Shown here in pieces: positions 1 through 8,104 of a DNA stretch of 14,996 bases (position 1 is its first letter; each line of letters starts with the position of its first letter). The notes beneath the pieces are model-generated. The model was not told where the DNA came from, searched no databases, and saw only the letters and a list, made by a program, of their open reading frames with translations. Both the position numbers and the translations under genes were made by a program. Source of the stretch: Candidatus Campbelliibacteriota bacterium (lineage in GTDB: Bacteria; Patescibacteriota; Minisyncoccia; UBA9983); assembly GCA_003231675.1 (NCBI GenBank), contig QIJB01000045.1:1-14996 (forward strand). Direction: 5' to 3'.

Positions 1-696
1 GGACAGGTCATGGAGGCGTTGGGAAGCGACATAAACCAAATGAATTCGGCGGACACCATAGACAAAACAATCAATGCCGCCTTTGGCAGTATTCTTGACG
101 CGACATTCGGGCAAGTAATGAAGAAGGGCCTTGCCAGTCTCTCCTCCCAAAAAAGACCCAAACCGAAACCCATGGATCTAAGACCGCTTAAAAAAACGAT
201 AAAAGACAGTTTCGCCGGCTCAATTGACCAAGAGGGAAAATATGAGGGTTATAAGAAAAAAACCCACGATTTGTATCTTAACGCCGTTATGAAGGCATCA
301 GCTCTTAGCGGGTGCAAGAGCAAACAACAAAATCAAACGGGTTCAACTTTGGCAACTTATGAATATAAGGGAGAACAATTGACTTTGTCGGCGCTTCTGG
401 AAAAATTACAGGCAAAAACAGATCAATTGGCTAGAGATATAAAAGAGTCCGACAAAATCCTTAAACAGGCAACGGACATTAATGACAAAGTGGATAAAGC
501 AACTTCGGCTAAGGAACTTCAACAATTGATGACCGATTTCTCCATCAAAATACGGACATTCATCCACTCAAGCGAGAAAGGAAGAAAGGAATTGGAATCC
601 GAGACGGATGAAATTAACTTGACTATTTATGGAAAAGACTCGGCGGGCGGGATAGACCAAGATCTTAAGGATTGTTTATCCAACCTTAATGAATAA
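1..696 (+). CDS. 3' end of an unrecognised gene upstream of the VirB6-like gene (5' partial)
   Basis: The reading frame is open to the first base of the window, so the ATG at position 10 is probably internal and the gene starts further left. The visible 231 codons are hydrophilic with no membrane segment. A short glycine/alanine/serine-rich helical stretch lies near positions 80-150, followed by a basic proline-containing linker (about 155-205). A long Lys/Glu/Gln/Leu-rich region at about 380-600 looks like a coiled coil. There are only two cysteines (codons at 312 and 673). It ends 13 bases before the VirB6-like gene and shares its strand, so it is probably co-transcribed with the secretion locus. 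I do not recognise the family. An extracytoplasmic or membrane-associated secretion accessory protein is possible, but only by position. Confidence 0.75.
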   Translation, partial: GQVMEALGSDINQMNSADTIDKTINAAFGSILDATFGQVMKKGLASLSSQKRPKPKPMDLRPLKKTIKDSFAGSIDQEGKYEGYKKKTHDLYLNAVMKASALSGCKSKQQNQTGSTLATYEYKGEQLTLSALLEKLQAKTDQLARDIKESDKILKQATDINDKVDKATSAKELQQLMTDFSIKIRTFIHSSEKGRKELESETDEINLTIYGKDSAGGIDQDLKDCLSNLNE

Positions 697-709
697 AGAA
701 GAGTAGTTT

Positions 710-2263
710 ATGAAAAAATATTTGCCTTACATTTTAGTGGTGGTGATATTGATGGGAGTTTTAGCGCCATCATCACTTGCTTTTGCCGCAAAGGGGGAAA
801 CAGGACTCATTTCCGGTTTGTTCGGCATACCGACCGTAGGAGAATTTATCAGAACCGCCGTGGCGACAATCGGAAATATGGTTTTGACCGTCGCCTCATG
901 GGTTGTTTGGGCGGCATCTGGGCTGTTTAACTACGCGGTCGCCATATCCATCAGTAATCAAGCGATTGGAAGCTCCGGAATAGTGAATAGCGGATGGGCG
1001 ATTACAAGAGATTTCGCCAATTTGTTCTTTATCTTCATACTGCTCTACATAGCCATCGCCACCATCCTTCAGATTTCCGGATACGGGATTAAAGAGTTGC
1101 TTGTGAAAGTGATTATTGTCGCTTTGCTCGTAAACTTCAGCCTTGTTTTTACCAAGGTCATTGTTGATTCTTCAAACATATTGGCGCTTGAATTTTACAA
1201 TAAAATAGCCGCCCAACCGGATAAACGCATTAAAAAATCAGACGATGTCATACCCGCGAAAGACATCTCCGCCGCCTTTGTTTCCGGACTTAAAATGCAG
1301 ACGATTTTTAGTGACGAAACCGATAATTTTGGAAAAGGAGGAAAGGATTTGACGCTTATGAACATCGTCATAATAACTCTCGGAGGATCTGCCCTCCTGC
1401 TTGTTATAGCTTTTGTTTTGTTCTCTGCCGCTCTTATGTTTGTTATCCGCACCGTTATTCTCTGGATTCTTATGATATTGGCGCCCTTGGCGTTTGCCGC
1501 CATGGCACTTCCAAAAACGAAAGAATACGCCACAAAATGGTGGAAAATGCTGTTTGATCAGGCATTTTTCGCGCCCATTTTCCTTTTTATGTTTTATTTG
1601 GTGGCGAAAATAATCCAGAGCGATGGGCTGAAAGGCGTTATGGGCTCCACTCAAACAGGTTTTGCCGGGATAATAACCAGTAACGGGAAAGATGTGAACA
1701 TAAATCTGATAATGCAATTTGTGATACTCATAGTTTTAATGCTCGCTTCGCTGACAGTTGCCAAATCAATGGGTGGCGCCGCCGCCGCCAAAGGACTTAG
1801 CATGGCATCAGGCGCCAAAAAAATAGGACAGGGTTACGCCGGTCGTGTTTCTAGGCGTTACACTGCTCCTATAGCCAAGAAACTTGTTGAGGGTCAAGGA
1901 AGGTTTGCCAGAACCATAAGGAAAGTTCCTTTGGCTACCGAAAAATTAGCGCAGCATTCTATCGCCGATCAGCCCGAGATTTCAAAATACAAGGGTCAAT
2001 ATCTTAAATATTCGCCGGAAACACGCGCCACTCTCGGGAAGAAAATATTTTTAAATAGACCACAGCGAGAGGCGCTTGAAAAAATCAAAGAAGAAGATAG
2101 CGAAGTATTAAGAAGGAAAAAAATATTTGACAAAGGAACCGACCAGGAGAAATTGGCGGTTCTGCTTGAGGAGGTAAAGGAAAGCAAAGAGGAGGCGGCG
2201 AAGGCGAGCAAAAAGGCGGAGGGAGCGTCATCAAAACCAACCCCGCCCAAACCGAAAGAATAA
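710..2263 (+). CDS. VirB6/TrbL-like polytopic inner-membrane protein of the T4SS locus
   Basis: The 517-residue protein begins with a signal-peptide-like or first membrane helix (residues 5-27). About seven further hydrophobic segments follow, near 49-80, 97-121, 127-150, 216-245, 246-266, 281-301 and 333-351. The last ~165 residues are cytoplasmic in style, rich in Lys/Glu/Ala and ending in a Pro/Lys tail. The AAA-rich stretch after the last helix (about 355-370) and the long charged tail resemble VirB6/TrbL proteins, which form the inner-membrane part of the translocation channel. Position directly upstream of prgI and virB4 supports this role. The sequence itself is too divergent to name from motifs alone, so the family call rests on topology plus context. 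A GAAGAG stretch just before the ATG is a weak ribosome-binding candidate. Confidence 0.75.
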   Translation: MKKYLPYILVVVILMGVLAPSSLAFAAKGETGLISGLFGIPTVGEFIRTAVATIGNMVLTVASWVVWAASGLFNYAVAISISNQAIGSSGIVNSGWAITRDFANLFFIFILLYIAIATILQISGYGIKELLVKVIIVALLVNFSLVFTKVIVDSSNILALEFYNKIAAQPDKRIKKSDDVIPAKDISAAFVSGLKMQTIFSDETDNFGKGGKDLTLMNIVIITLGGSALLLVIAFVLFSAALMFVIRTVILWILMILAPLAFAAMALPKTKEYATKWWKMLFDQAFFAPIFLFMFYLVAKIIQSDGLKGVMGSTQTGFAGIITSNGKDVNINLIMQFVILIVLMLASLTVAKSMGGAAAAKGLSMASGAKKIGQGYAGRVSRRYTAPIAKKLVEGQGRFARTIRKVPLATEKLAQHSIADQPEISKYKGQYLKYSPETRATLGKKIFLNRPQREALEKIKEEDSEVLRRKKIFDKGTDQEKLAVLLEEVKESKEEAAKASKKAEGASSKPTPPKPKE

Positions 2264-2288
2264 GATTATAATTTTACAAACAAAAAAA

Positions 2289-2870
2289 ATGAAACACACT
2301 AAAGAACAATTGTTGGAAGCGTATAATAAACTCCCAAAATCCTTGCAAGAGGCGGTCTTGTCGGTTGACACCACTAAAGCCATCAGTGAAATCGGGAAAA
2401 AATACGGCTTGCCGGTTGATAAAATGGGAGAGTTGGCAGACCAAACCACCGGGGTTATGTTGGGTTTTACGGATTCCAAAGACCTCATCTCAAATTTAAA
2501 GACAAACCTGAATGTTGATATTGAAACGGCGCAAAAAATAGGAGAGGACGTGAATTCAAAGATTTTTCTGCCCATAAGAGAAGCCCTAATGTCTTTAAGG
2601 AGTGACACCGAGGAGGAGAATAAAGAGGCTCCCGCCGAGGTTACAAAAGAAGAAGTATTGAAGGAAATAGAAAGGAACGAACCGCCGGCTATTTTCAAGG
2701 GAACGGTTGTTCCAAAAGAGAGTCCTTTTGACGCCAAGATGTCGTCCCATTCTCTCGGAGGAGAAAAATCAGTCTTTAAGATTCCGCCCGAAGAAAGCGA
2801 AATTAAAGAAGGTGAGGATGCGAAGAAAACTCCGCCCCCAAAGGATCCTTATCGAGAACCGATTGACTGA
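2289..2870 (+). CDS. Small soluble helical protein with acidic/proline-rich tail, unknown function
   Basis: The 193-residue protein has no signal peptide and no membrane segment. Residues 1-105 look like a compact all-helical domain. It contains two similar-looking short units around 31-60 (IGKKYGLPVDKMGELADQ) and 70-100 (LNVDIETAQKIGEDVNSK), each a helix, a short loop with an aliphatic-Pro/Asp-aliphatic pattern, then another helix. Residues 106-193 are low-complexity, rich in Glu, Lys and Pro, and probably disordered. The gene lies 25 bases after the VirB6-like gene and 73 bases before prgI, so it belongs to the secretion operon by position. It could be a cytoplasmic adaptor or chaperone-like partner of the ATPase, but that is a guess. 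I recognise no family. Confidence 0.8.
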   Translation: MKHTKEQLLEAYNKLPKSLQEAVLSVDTTKAISEIGKKYGLPVDKMGELADQTTGVMLGFTDSKDLISNLKTNLNVDIETAQKIGEDVNSKIFLPIREALMSLRSDTEEENKEAPAEVTKEEVLKEIERNEPPAIFKGTVVPKESPFDAKMSSHSLGGEKSVFKIPPEESEIKEGEDAKKTPPPKDPYREPID

Positions 2871-2943
2871 CCGCAAACGTCCTTTAAAGAGAGGAAGAAG
2901 CTTAAAATAAGATTGCCGGCATATCGGTTATTTAATATCAAAA

Positions 2944-3348
2944 ATGAGATTTCAAGTCCCACAATTCATAGAGGTAGAAAGTAAAATATTCGGGCCATTA
3001 ACGCTCAAGCAATTTATTTACCTTGCGGGAGGAGGAGGAATAATTTTTCTGCTCTATGTCGCGCTCCCTTTCTTTCTTACAGTATTGTTCGCCGTTCCCG
3101 TGGGGGGTCTCGCTTTGGCACTCGCTTTTTACAAAAAAAACAATCAGCCGTTCGCGAAAACGATTGAAAACGCCTTTCATTATATGTTGGCTTCAAAGAT
3201 TTATGTTTGGAAAAAAAGAGAGGCCGGTAAGCTTCCTGAAAAAAAAGAAGAAGCCAAACGTCCCCTTCCCGCCTACACCCCCAAACTTACTGAAAGTAAA
3301 TTGAAGGATTTGGCATGGAGTTTGGATATAAAAGAAAAAGTAAAATAA
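2944..3348 (+). CDS. PrgI-family T4SS membrane protein
   Basis: The 134-residue protein starts with the typical PrgI layout. An N-terminal strand-like stretch (MRFQVPQFIEVESKIFGPLT) leads into the Leu-Lys-Gln-Phe-Ile motif (residues 21-25). Two adjacent membrane helices follow at about 26-44 and 46-63, then a conserved short cytoplasmic domain (KIYVWKKRE, residues 85-93) and a Lys/Glu/Pro-rich tail. PrgI proteins are small inner-membrane components found immediately before virB4 in Gram-positive-type and Patescibacteria conjugation-like systems. The next gene starts four bases after the stop, which matches that order. No clear Shine-Dalgarno sequence precedes the ATG; the upstream 73 bases are AT-rich. 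Confidence 0.88.
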   Translation: MRFQVPQFIEVESKIFGPLTLKQFIYLAGGGGIIFLLYVALPFFLTVLFAVPVGGLALALAFYKKNNQPFAKTIENAFHYMLASKIYVWKKREAGKLPEKKEEAKRPLPAYTPKLTESKLKDLAWSLDIKEKVK

Positions 3349-3352
3349 TTTT

Positions 3353-3985
3353 ATGGTTATTGCTTCAAAATCAACACAAGAATTTGTCCCAATCAAGGAG
3401 ATTCGTGACGGAGTCGTCATTCTTAAGAATGGGTCGCTAAGGATGATTCTAATGGCATCCAGTCTTAACTTCGCCCTCAAATCAGAAGATGAACAGACGG
3501 CCATTATTCTTCAGTATCAGAATTTCCTCAATTCTTTGGATTTTACCGTTCAGTTTTTTATTGAATCAAGAAAATTAAATATAAACGGCTACATAGCACT
3601 TCTTAAAGACGCGCAAAAAGAGCAAACGAATGAGTTACTCAAAATTCAAATAAAAGAGTATATTGATTTCATTAAAAATTTTGTTTCCTCAACAAATATT
3701 GTTGCAAAAACATTTTACATCGCCATCCCTTATTCGCCATCTGTTTTTTCAGGAAAGAAAGGAATTTTTTCCGGACTCGGCAATCTCTTTGGAGGAAAGA
3801 AAAATAAGGAGGAAAGCGGGAATAGGTTTGAACAGGATAAATTGCAGTTACAGCAAAGGGGCGATGTCGTAAGACAGGGCTTGTCGCGCGGTGGAGTGAG
3901 AACGGTTCCTTTGAATACCGAAGAGCTCATAGAGCTGTTTTATAAGTTATTTAATCCGGGAGAAGTGGAAAGAAAAATATCATGA
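3353..3985 (+). CDS. TraC/VirB4 N-terminal-like protein, free-standing
   Basis: The 210-residue protein resembles the first module of Gram-positive-type VirB4/TraC ATPases. An alternating strand pattern (FVPIKEIRDGVVILKNGSLR, residues 11-30) leads into a segment matching the 'E-E-Q ... FLNSLDF-V-Q' helix-strand signature (about 46-66). A helical region ends in IAIPYSP (about 124-130). The remainder is a Gly/Lys-rich loop and a C-terminal helix (EELIELFYKLFNPGEVERK) of the kind that normally precedes the rest of VirB4. No Walker motif is present. The stop codon overlaps the virB4 ATG (ATGA), implying translational coupling. The simplest reading is that the usual VirB4 N-terminal module is a separate polypeptide that pairs with the downstream ATPase. 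Separate TraC-like proteins are seen in other Patescibacteria. Confidence 0.8.
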   Translation: MVIASKSTQEFVPIKEIRDGVVILKNGSLRMILMASSLNFALKSEDEQTAIILQYQNFLNSLDFTVQFFIESRKLNINGYIALLKDAQKEQTNELLKIQIKEYIDFIKNFVSSTNIVAKTFYIAIPYSPSVFSGKKGIFSGLGNLFGGKKNKEESGNRFEQDKLQLQQRGDVVRQGLSRGGVRTVPLNTEELIELFYKLFNPGEVERKIS

Positions 3986-5802
3986 GTTTATTGGATACAT
4001 TGGGTTTAAAAAAAGGGGAAGGGAAGGGAAAAGAAATTCTCCCTATCATACCTGAAGCCGTTTATGAAACGGGAGTTTTGGAGCTTCAGGATATCATAGC
4101 CCCCGCGGCGCTTGAGGTAAATTCAAATTTCTTGAGAATAGGAGACAAGGTCGCGCGCACTATTTTTGTGATATCTTATCCGAGGTTCCTCGCCCTAAAT
4201 TGGTTTTCTCCAGTGGTTAATCTGGACAAGATATTTGATATTTCAATTTTTATCCAGCCCATAGAAACATCAACCGTTTTGCGTCAGTTGCAAAAAAAAG
4301 TCGCCGAAGTCCAATCTCAGATTCATAGGAGAGAAGAAAAGGGGCTGGTTCGCGATCCTGTTTTGGATACCGCCTATCAAGACCTTGAAATGTTGAGGGA
4401 CCAACTACAGCAAGCAACGGAAAAACTCTTTTCAGTGGGTCTTTATATAACTCTTTACGCGGATGACCTTGAAGGTTTAAACAGTGTTCAAAAAGAGATG
4501 GAGTCAATCCTTGAGTCAAAAATGGTTTATGTTAAACCCGCCCTCTTTCAGCAAAAAGAGGGCTTGGAAAGCGTTCTTCCTTTCGTTTCTGACAGTTTAC
4601 AGGTTTATAGCCGTCTAAATTCCTCTCCCCTATCAAGCATATTCCCATTTGTTTCTTTTGATCTTTCCTCTGACAGTGGCATTCTTTATGGAATAAACCG
4701 CCACAATAACAGTTTGGTGCTTTTTGACCGCTTTTCTCTGGAAAATTACAACTCCGTCGTTTTCGCCAAGGCGGGTTCAGGAAAGAGTTACAGCACAAAA
4801 TTGGAAATTTTGAGAAATTTAATGTTTGGAGTTGATGTTATCGTAATTGACCCGGAGAGGGAGTATGAATATTTGGCGAGGGCTGTTGACGGGAGAAGTT
4901 TTAACATCTCTTTGACTTCGAAACATCATATCAATCCCTTTGATCTTCCCCCCATCGGGGAGGACGAATCTCCATCCGATGTTTTGCGTTCAAATGTAAT
5001 CAATCTTGTCGGTCTGTTCAGATTGATGCTCGGAGGGTTGACTCCTCAAGAGGACGCCATTATGGACAGGGCAATCAGTGAAACTTACGCGGTCAGGGAT
5101 ATTGTTCCGGACACTGATTTTTCAGGGACCATTCCTCCCACACTTTCCGATTTGGAGCTTGTCTTGGCCGGGACGGAAGGAGGTGAGGCGCTTGCTCAAC
5201 GCTTGAGCAAATTCACGAAAGGAAGTTGGGCGGGATTTCTCAACCAACCAACCAATGTGGACATCAACAGAAATCTTGTCGTCTTTTCCGTGAGAGATAT
5301 GGAAGACGAACTCCGCCCTGTCGCTATGTATATCGTTACCCATTTTATATGGAACGCCATCAGAAAAAACATTAAAAAAAGGCTTCTGGTCGTTGATGAA
5401 GCTTGGTGGATGATGAAATCCGAAGATACGGCGTCTTTCTTGTTTGGGATAGCCAAGAGATGCAGGAAATATTATTTGGGGTTGGCGACCATTACTCAAA
5501 ATGTGAATGATTTTCTCGGTTCTCCTTATGGTCTTCCAATTATCACCAACTCTTCCATGCAGTTGCTTCTTAAACAATCACCGGCGTCAATAGAAGTATT
5601 ACAGAAAACATTCAACCTGACGGAAGAGGAGAAGTTTTTGCTTTTGGAATCGGAAGTCGGTGAGGGAATATTTTTCGCGGGAATGAAACATGTGGCAATT
5701 AAAATACTCGCTTCTTATACAGAGGACCAGATAATAACTTCGGACCCGGCACAGCTTTTGGCGATTAAAAAGGCGAAAGAGGACTTTGAGGACGCTCAAT
5801 AA
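3982..5802 (+). CDS. virB4: VirB4/TraC-type T4SS ATPase
   Basis: The 606-residue ATPase should power substrate transfer or pilus biogenesis at the inner membrane. Residues ~25-210 form the VirB4 N-terminal-like domain, with a coiled-coil stretch near 100-150. The Walker A motif is AKAGSGKSY (262-270), followed by VIVIDPEREYEYL (286-298), the conserved NPF (318-320), Walker B LLVVDEAWW (468-476) and the TQNVNDFL motif (505-512). All are characteristic of VirB4/TraC ATPases, and no catalytic residue appears missing. It is shorter than typical single-chain VirB4 proteins because the first module is encoded by the preceding gene, which overlaps by four bases. A GGAAAG stretch lies a few bases before the ATG. 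TGA is not used as a sense codon. Confidence 0.95.
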   Translation: MSLLDTLGLKKGEGKGKEILPIIPEAVYETGVLELQDIIAPAALEVNSNFLRIGDKVARTIFVISYPRFLALNWFSPVVNLDKIFDISIFIQPIETSTVLRQLQKKVAEVQSQIHRREEKGLVRDPVLDTAYQDLEMLRDQLQQATEKLFSVGLYITLYADDLEGLNSVQKEMESILESKMVYVKPALFQQKEGLESVLPFVSDSLQVYSRLNSSPLSSIFPFVSFDLSSDSGILYGINRHNNSLVLFDRFSLENYNSVVFAKAGSGKSYSTKLEILRNLMFGVDVIVIDPEREYEYLARAVDGRSFNISLTSKHHINPFDLPPIGEDESPSDVLRSNVINLVGLFRLMLGGLTPQEDAIMDRAISETYAVRDIVPDTDFSGTIPPTLSDLELVLAGTEGGEALAQRLSKFTKGSWAGFLNQPTNVDINRNLVVFSVRDMEDELRPVAMYIVTHFIWNAIRKNIKKRLLVVDEAWWMMKSEDTASFLFGIAKRCRKYYLGLATITQNVNDFLGSPYGLPIITNSSMQLLLKQSPASIEVLQKTFNLTEEEKFLLLESEVGEGIFFAGMKHVAIKILASYTEDQIITSDPAQLLAIKKAKEDFEDAQ

Positions 5803-5827
5803 AAACAAAATCAAACAAGAATTAAGA

Positions 5828-6415
5828 ATGGAAAATGAAATGAATAAAATTGAAAAGGAACGGATGGCGGGGCTGAACCGCGCGCGTTTTAGGGGTGGCT
5901 CAAAATCGGACTTACTTAAAACGGGGAGCCGTCTGGCCATCTCGGCGGCAACCGGCGGAGTCGGCAGGGCTGTCGGCAAAGAAGTTAGAAGGAGGGTGTC
6001 TGGAAAAGTGTCGGCTTCTGGAGAAAAGATGGCGCGCCGTTATCAAAAGAAAAAAGGCATGACAGCCCATCCTCAAAAAAAACTTTCAGGGATGGGGTTC
6101 TGGATGATTTTCTCCCTTTCTTTGCTAAACACTTTTATGGATGTATTTCTTAATTTTACCTTTATTTTAAGCGCAATAACCCTGGTCACGAGTCTCGTGA
6201 TAACTTTTATTATCGGCTTTTATCTTTATAATCAAGGAGTCAAGCCCAGCAGTCGGAAATTAGCGTTATGGATTACTTCAATAATTATTGAAAGCATTCC
6301 CTTTTTAAATATGTTGCCGGCTTATCCCGTCAGCTTATTGATGATGAAAAAAATGGAGAACAGCGACTTTTTAAAGAAACACGCCGGGCTGTTGGGAGCG
6401 AAGGCGGGGGCATAG
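5828..6415 (+). CDS. Three-pass membrane protein with basic N-terminal domain, downstream of virB4
   Basis: The frame is open from a TTG at 5786, which overlaps the virB4 end, giving 209 residues. The first ATG is at 5828 (195 residues), and I prefer it because it leaves a short clean gap after virB4. The N-terminal ~85 residues are strongly basic, rich in Arg/Lys/Gly/Ser, and probably cytoplasmic. Three hydrophobic segments follow (about 88-108, 112-134 and 144-172 from the ATG). The last has an Ile-Pro-Phe-Leu-Asn-x-Leu-Pro pattern that I associate with small membrane proteins of Patescibacteria, from memory and unverified. The function is unknown; position suggests an inner-membrane accessory of the secretion system. 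It is the last gene before the internal promoter at 6426. Confidence 0.75.
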   Translation: MENEMNKIEKERMAGLNRARFRGGSKSDLLKTGSRLAISAATGGVGRAVGKEVRRRVSGKVSASGEKMARRYQKKKGMTAHPQKKLSGMGFWMIFSLSLLNTFMDVFLNFTFILSAITLVTSLVITFIIGFYLYNQGVKPSSRKLALWITSIIIESIPFLNMLPAYPVSLLMMKKMENSDFLKKHAGLLGAKAGA

Positions 6416-6425
6416 CCGTTTTGGT

Positions 6426-6453
6426 TTGAGGACAACACTGAAAATGTTATAAT
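6426..6453 (+). promoter_or_regulatory. Promoter of the pilin sub-operon
   Basis: A -35 TTGAGG (6426-6431), a 16-base spacer and a perfect -10 TATAAT (6448-6453) lie in the 52-base gap before the Ig-like gene. The expected start of transcription, about 6460, leaves a leader of roughly eight bases before the ATG at 6468 and no Shine-Dalgarno sequence. This would let the pilin and its two partners be expressed separately from the upstream virB6-virB4 genes. Confidence 0.6.
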
Positions 6454-6467
6454 AAAAACAAGAAAAA

Positions 6468-7445
6468 ATGATTAAAAGAACCCTAAAACTTTTACCCTTG
6501 CTCCTGTTTCTTCTTTTGTTTTTCCCATCGCCTTCAAACGCAGCCGATGCCAATTTTTGGGTTGAGTTCAGTCCGAAAATCCCCGGACCGAACGAAACGG
6601 TTTCGGCAAAAATAATGAGTTACACTTTTGACACTGACAGAGCTTACATAAAGTGGTCAGTTAACGGATACTTTAAATTAAAGGGGTTGGGTAAAAAAAA
6701 TTTCAGTTTTAAAGTGGGGAAGAGAGGGGAAAAGACGACAGTGGTCGTTTCCGCGATTGCGGAGGATAACTCAAGCGAGAGAAGAGTTTTCCATTTCAAC
6801 CCTTCGGAAGTTGACCTTCTTTGGAGCGCGCAAACTTACACGCCGTTTTTTTACAATGGCAAAGCTTTATCCGGTCCTGGTTCAATGATTAAAGTCACAG
6901 CTGTTCCTTACTTTGGAAAATACGCCAACACGAATCCTTCAGGCTTGATTTATAAATGGAAATTGAATTATAAAAACAAGCCCGAAAAGTCGGGAGTCGG
7001 TAAAAATTCTTTTGTTTTTATTTCCAATAAGAGCTTTGATGAAAACGTCGTGAGTGTTGAAGTGTCAGACTATAAAGAAACGACAAAGGCTAAAAATTCC
7101 GTAAGAATACAAAATGTTCAGCCGGAACTTCTTTTTTATGAAGATTCTCCCTTGAGTGGTCTTTTTTATGGAATGGCTCTCGGAAATGAATTCAATATCA
7201 ATAAGAATGAAATTTTAATCAAAGCGGAGCCTTACTATTTTTCATTGAATGCGATGAGGGGAATAGCCTATAAGTGGACAATGAACAACAAAATCATCCA
7301 AGCTGAAAAAGGCGGAAGCGAAATTGACTTCAGAACAGAGTCGGGAACTTCAGGAACCGCCGATATCAGGTTGAGAATCAGCAGTCCTTATAATTTATTG
7401 CAGTTCGCCGGGAAAGCCCTCAGCGTTATTTTTGGAAGACAATGA
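6468..7445 (+). CDS. Secreted protein with three tandem Ig-like/PKD-like repeats
   Basis: The 325-residue protein has a clear Sec signal peptide: basic start, Leu/Phe core at residues 6-20, and probable cleavage after Ser-Asn-Ala (23-25). The mature part is beta-rich and contains three related units of about 100 residues, roughly 28-112, 113-217 and 218-308. Each carries an aromatic-(Lys/Ile)-Lys-Trp strand: YIKW at 60-63, YKWKLN at 162-167 and YKWTMN at 268-273. Units two and three also share a preceding pattern with Phe-Tyr-Asn/Gly, Ala-Leu, then (V/I)KAxPYF. No cysteines are visible. The C-terminus has a short hydrophobic helix (309-323). It ends in an ATGA overlap with the pilin gene. It may be a cell-surface or periplasm-like scaffold for the pilus. 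The domain assignment is structural inference; I do not recognise a named family. Confidence 0.85.
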   Translation: MIKRTLKLLPLLLFLLLFFPSPSNAADANFWVEFSPKIPGPNETVSAKIMSYTFDTDRAYIKWSVNGYFKLKGLGKKNFSFKVGKRGEKTTVVVSAIAEDNSSERRVFHFNPSEVDLLWSAQTYTPFFYNGKALSGPGSMIKVTAVPYFGKYANTNPSGLIYKWKLNYKNKPEKSGVGKNSFVFISNKSFDENVVSVEVSDYKETTKAKNSVRIQNVQPELLFYEDSPLSGLFYGMALGNEFNINKNEILIKAEPYYFSLNAMRGIAYKWTMNNKIIQAEKGGSEIDFRTESGTSGTADIRLRISSPYNLLQFAGKALSVIFGRQ

Positions 7446-8104
7446 AAAATAGAAACGCAAAATTTAAAAAACTGGTAGCCATCGTGGCTGGTCTTTTTGT
7501 CTTTCTGCCGGTTGTCGCCTTGGCGTATACCTTGCTTGAACCTTTACCCGGAGGGGAGGGTGGCGTTATAACTCAATTCAGCAATTTGACCGACTATCTG
7601 AACTGGATTTTCCGATTTACGCTTGCCGCCGCCGCCTTTCTGGCGGTCATAAAAATTGTCATCGGCGGTATGCTCATAATGACAGGAGGGGCGAGCGAAT
7701 CTTCAGTAACAAAAGGAAAAGAAATGATAAGTATGGCAATTTGGGGATTGATTCTCGCGATAAGTTCCGTTCTTATTCTTACCACCATTAATCCAAATCT
7801 TATCAAAAACAGTTTGGACATTCCTCCTACCAGGAAGATAGAGTCCACCACGGGGGGGGCTGGAGGAAAAGATGGAGGAGCTGGAGGAAAAATTGATTGC
7901 ACAAATCCCCCAAAAATTGAGAATGTATGTGATCCCCTGCAGGGGGGATGCGGGGAAGCTTCTGAATGTGACAGAACGACAGAAACGCAGTGTGGATATG
8001 CGGTATGGAAATGTTCTCCAAAAGGGGATGTAAAAACAGGAGGTGGTGATTTTAGAGGTGGCGGAAAATCTTTTGATTTCCCCAAAGAACAAGTTTCACC
8101 ATGA
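7442..8104 (+). CDS. VirB2/TrbC-like pilin with six-cysteine C-terminal extension
   Basis: The core (residues 1-125) has the VirB2/TrbC plan. A signal peptide (basic start, hydrophobic 11-28, Ala-Leu-Ala before the cleavage point) is followed by a helix at 52-80 and a second at 93-115. A small polar loop with Gly-Gly and Lys separates them (82-92). This is the usual helical hairpin that is inserted in the membrane and extracted into the pilus. Beyond it come a Gly/Ala/Lys linker (137-150) and a tail with six cysteines at 153, 163, 170, 176, 184 and 191, ending in a Gly-rich stretch. Ordinary VirB2 subunits lack such a tail. The gene overlaps its neighbours by four bases on both sides. A run of eight G at 7852-7859 sits at the linker. 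Confidence 0.8.
   Translation: MKNRNAKFKKLVAIVAGLFVFLPVVALAYTLLEPLPGGEGGVITQFSNLTDYLNWIFRFTLAAAAFLAVIKIVIGGMLIMTGGASESSVTKGKEMISMAIWGLILAISSVLILTTINPNLIKNSLDIPPTRKIESTTGGAGGKDGGAGGKIDCTNPPKIENVCDPLQGGCGEASECDRTTETQCGYAVWKCSPKGDVKTGGGDFRGGGKSFDFPKEQVSP
7852..7891 (+). repeat. G8 homopolymer and 12-bp direct repeat in the pilin linker
   Basis: Eight consecutive G (7852-7859) are followed by two copies of GCTGGAGGAAAA, at 7859-7870 and 7880-7891, with a 21-base (seven-codon) period. They encode the Gly/Ala/Lys linker between the pilin core and its cysteine-rich tail. Both elements are prone to slippage. Confidence 0.85.

Noticed and set aside
2707..2910. 67-codon frame overlapping the end of the small helical protein
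   Set aside because: Highly basic, low-complexity and produced by the purine-rich tail of the real gene in another frame.
2913..2938. Promoter in front of prgI (TTGCCG ... TAATAT)
   Set aside because: The spacing is too short (about 14 bases) and the -35 is weak; read-through from upstream is simpler.
4006..4036. Possible -1 frameshift signal (A7 followed by a purine-rich GGGGAAGGG stretch) at the start of virB4
   Set aside because: The zero frame is the long conserved ATPase and no downstream structure or meaningful alternative product is visible.
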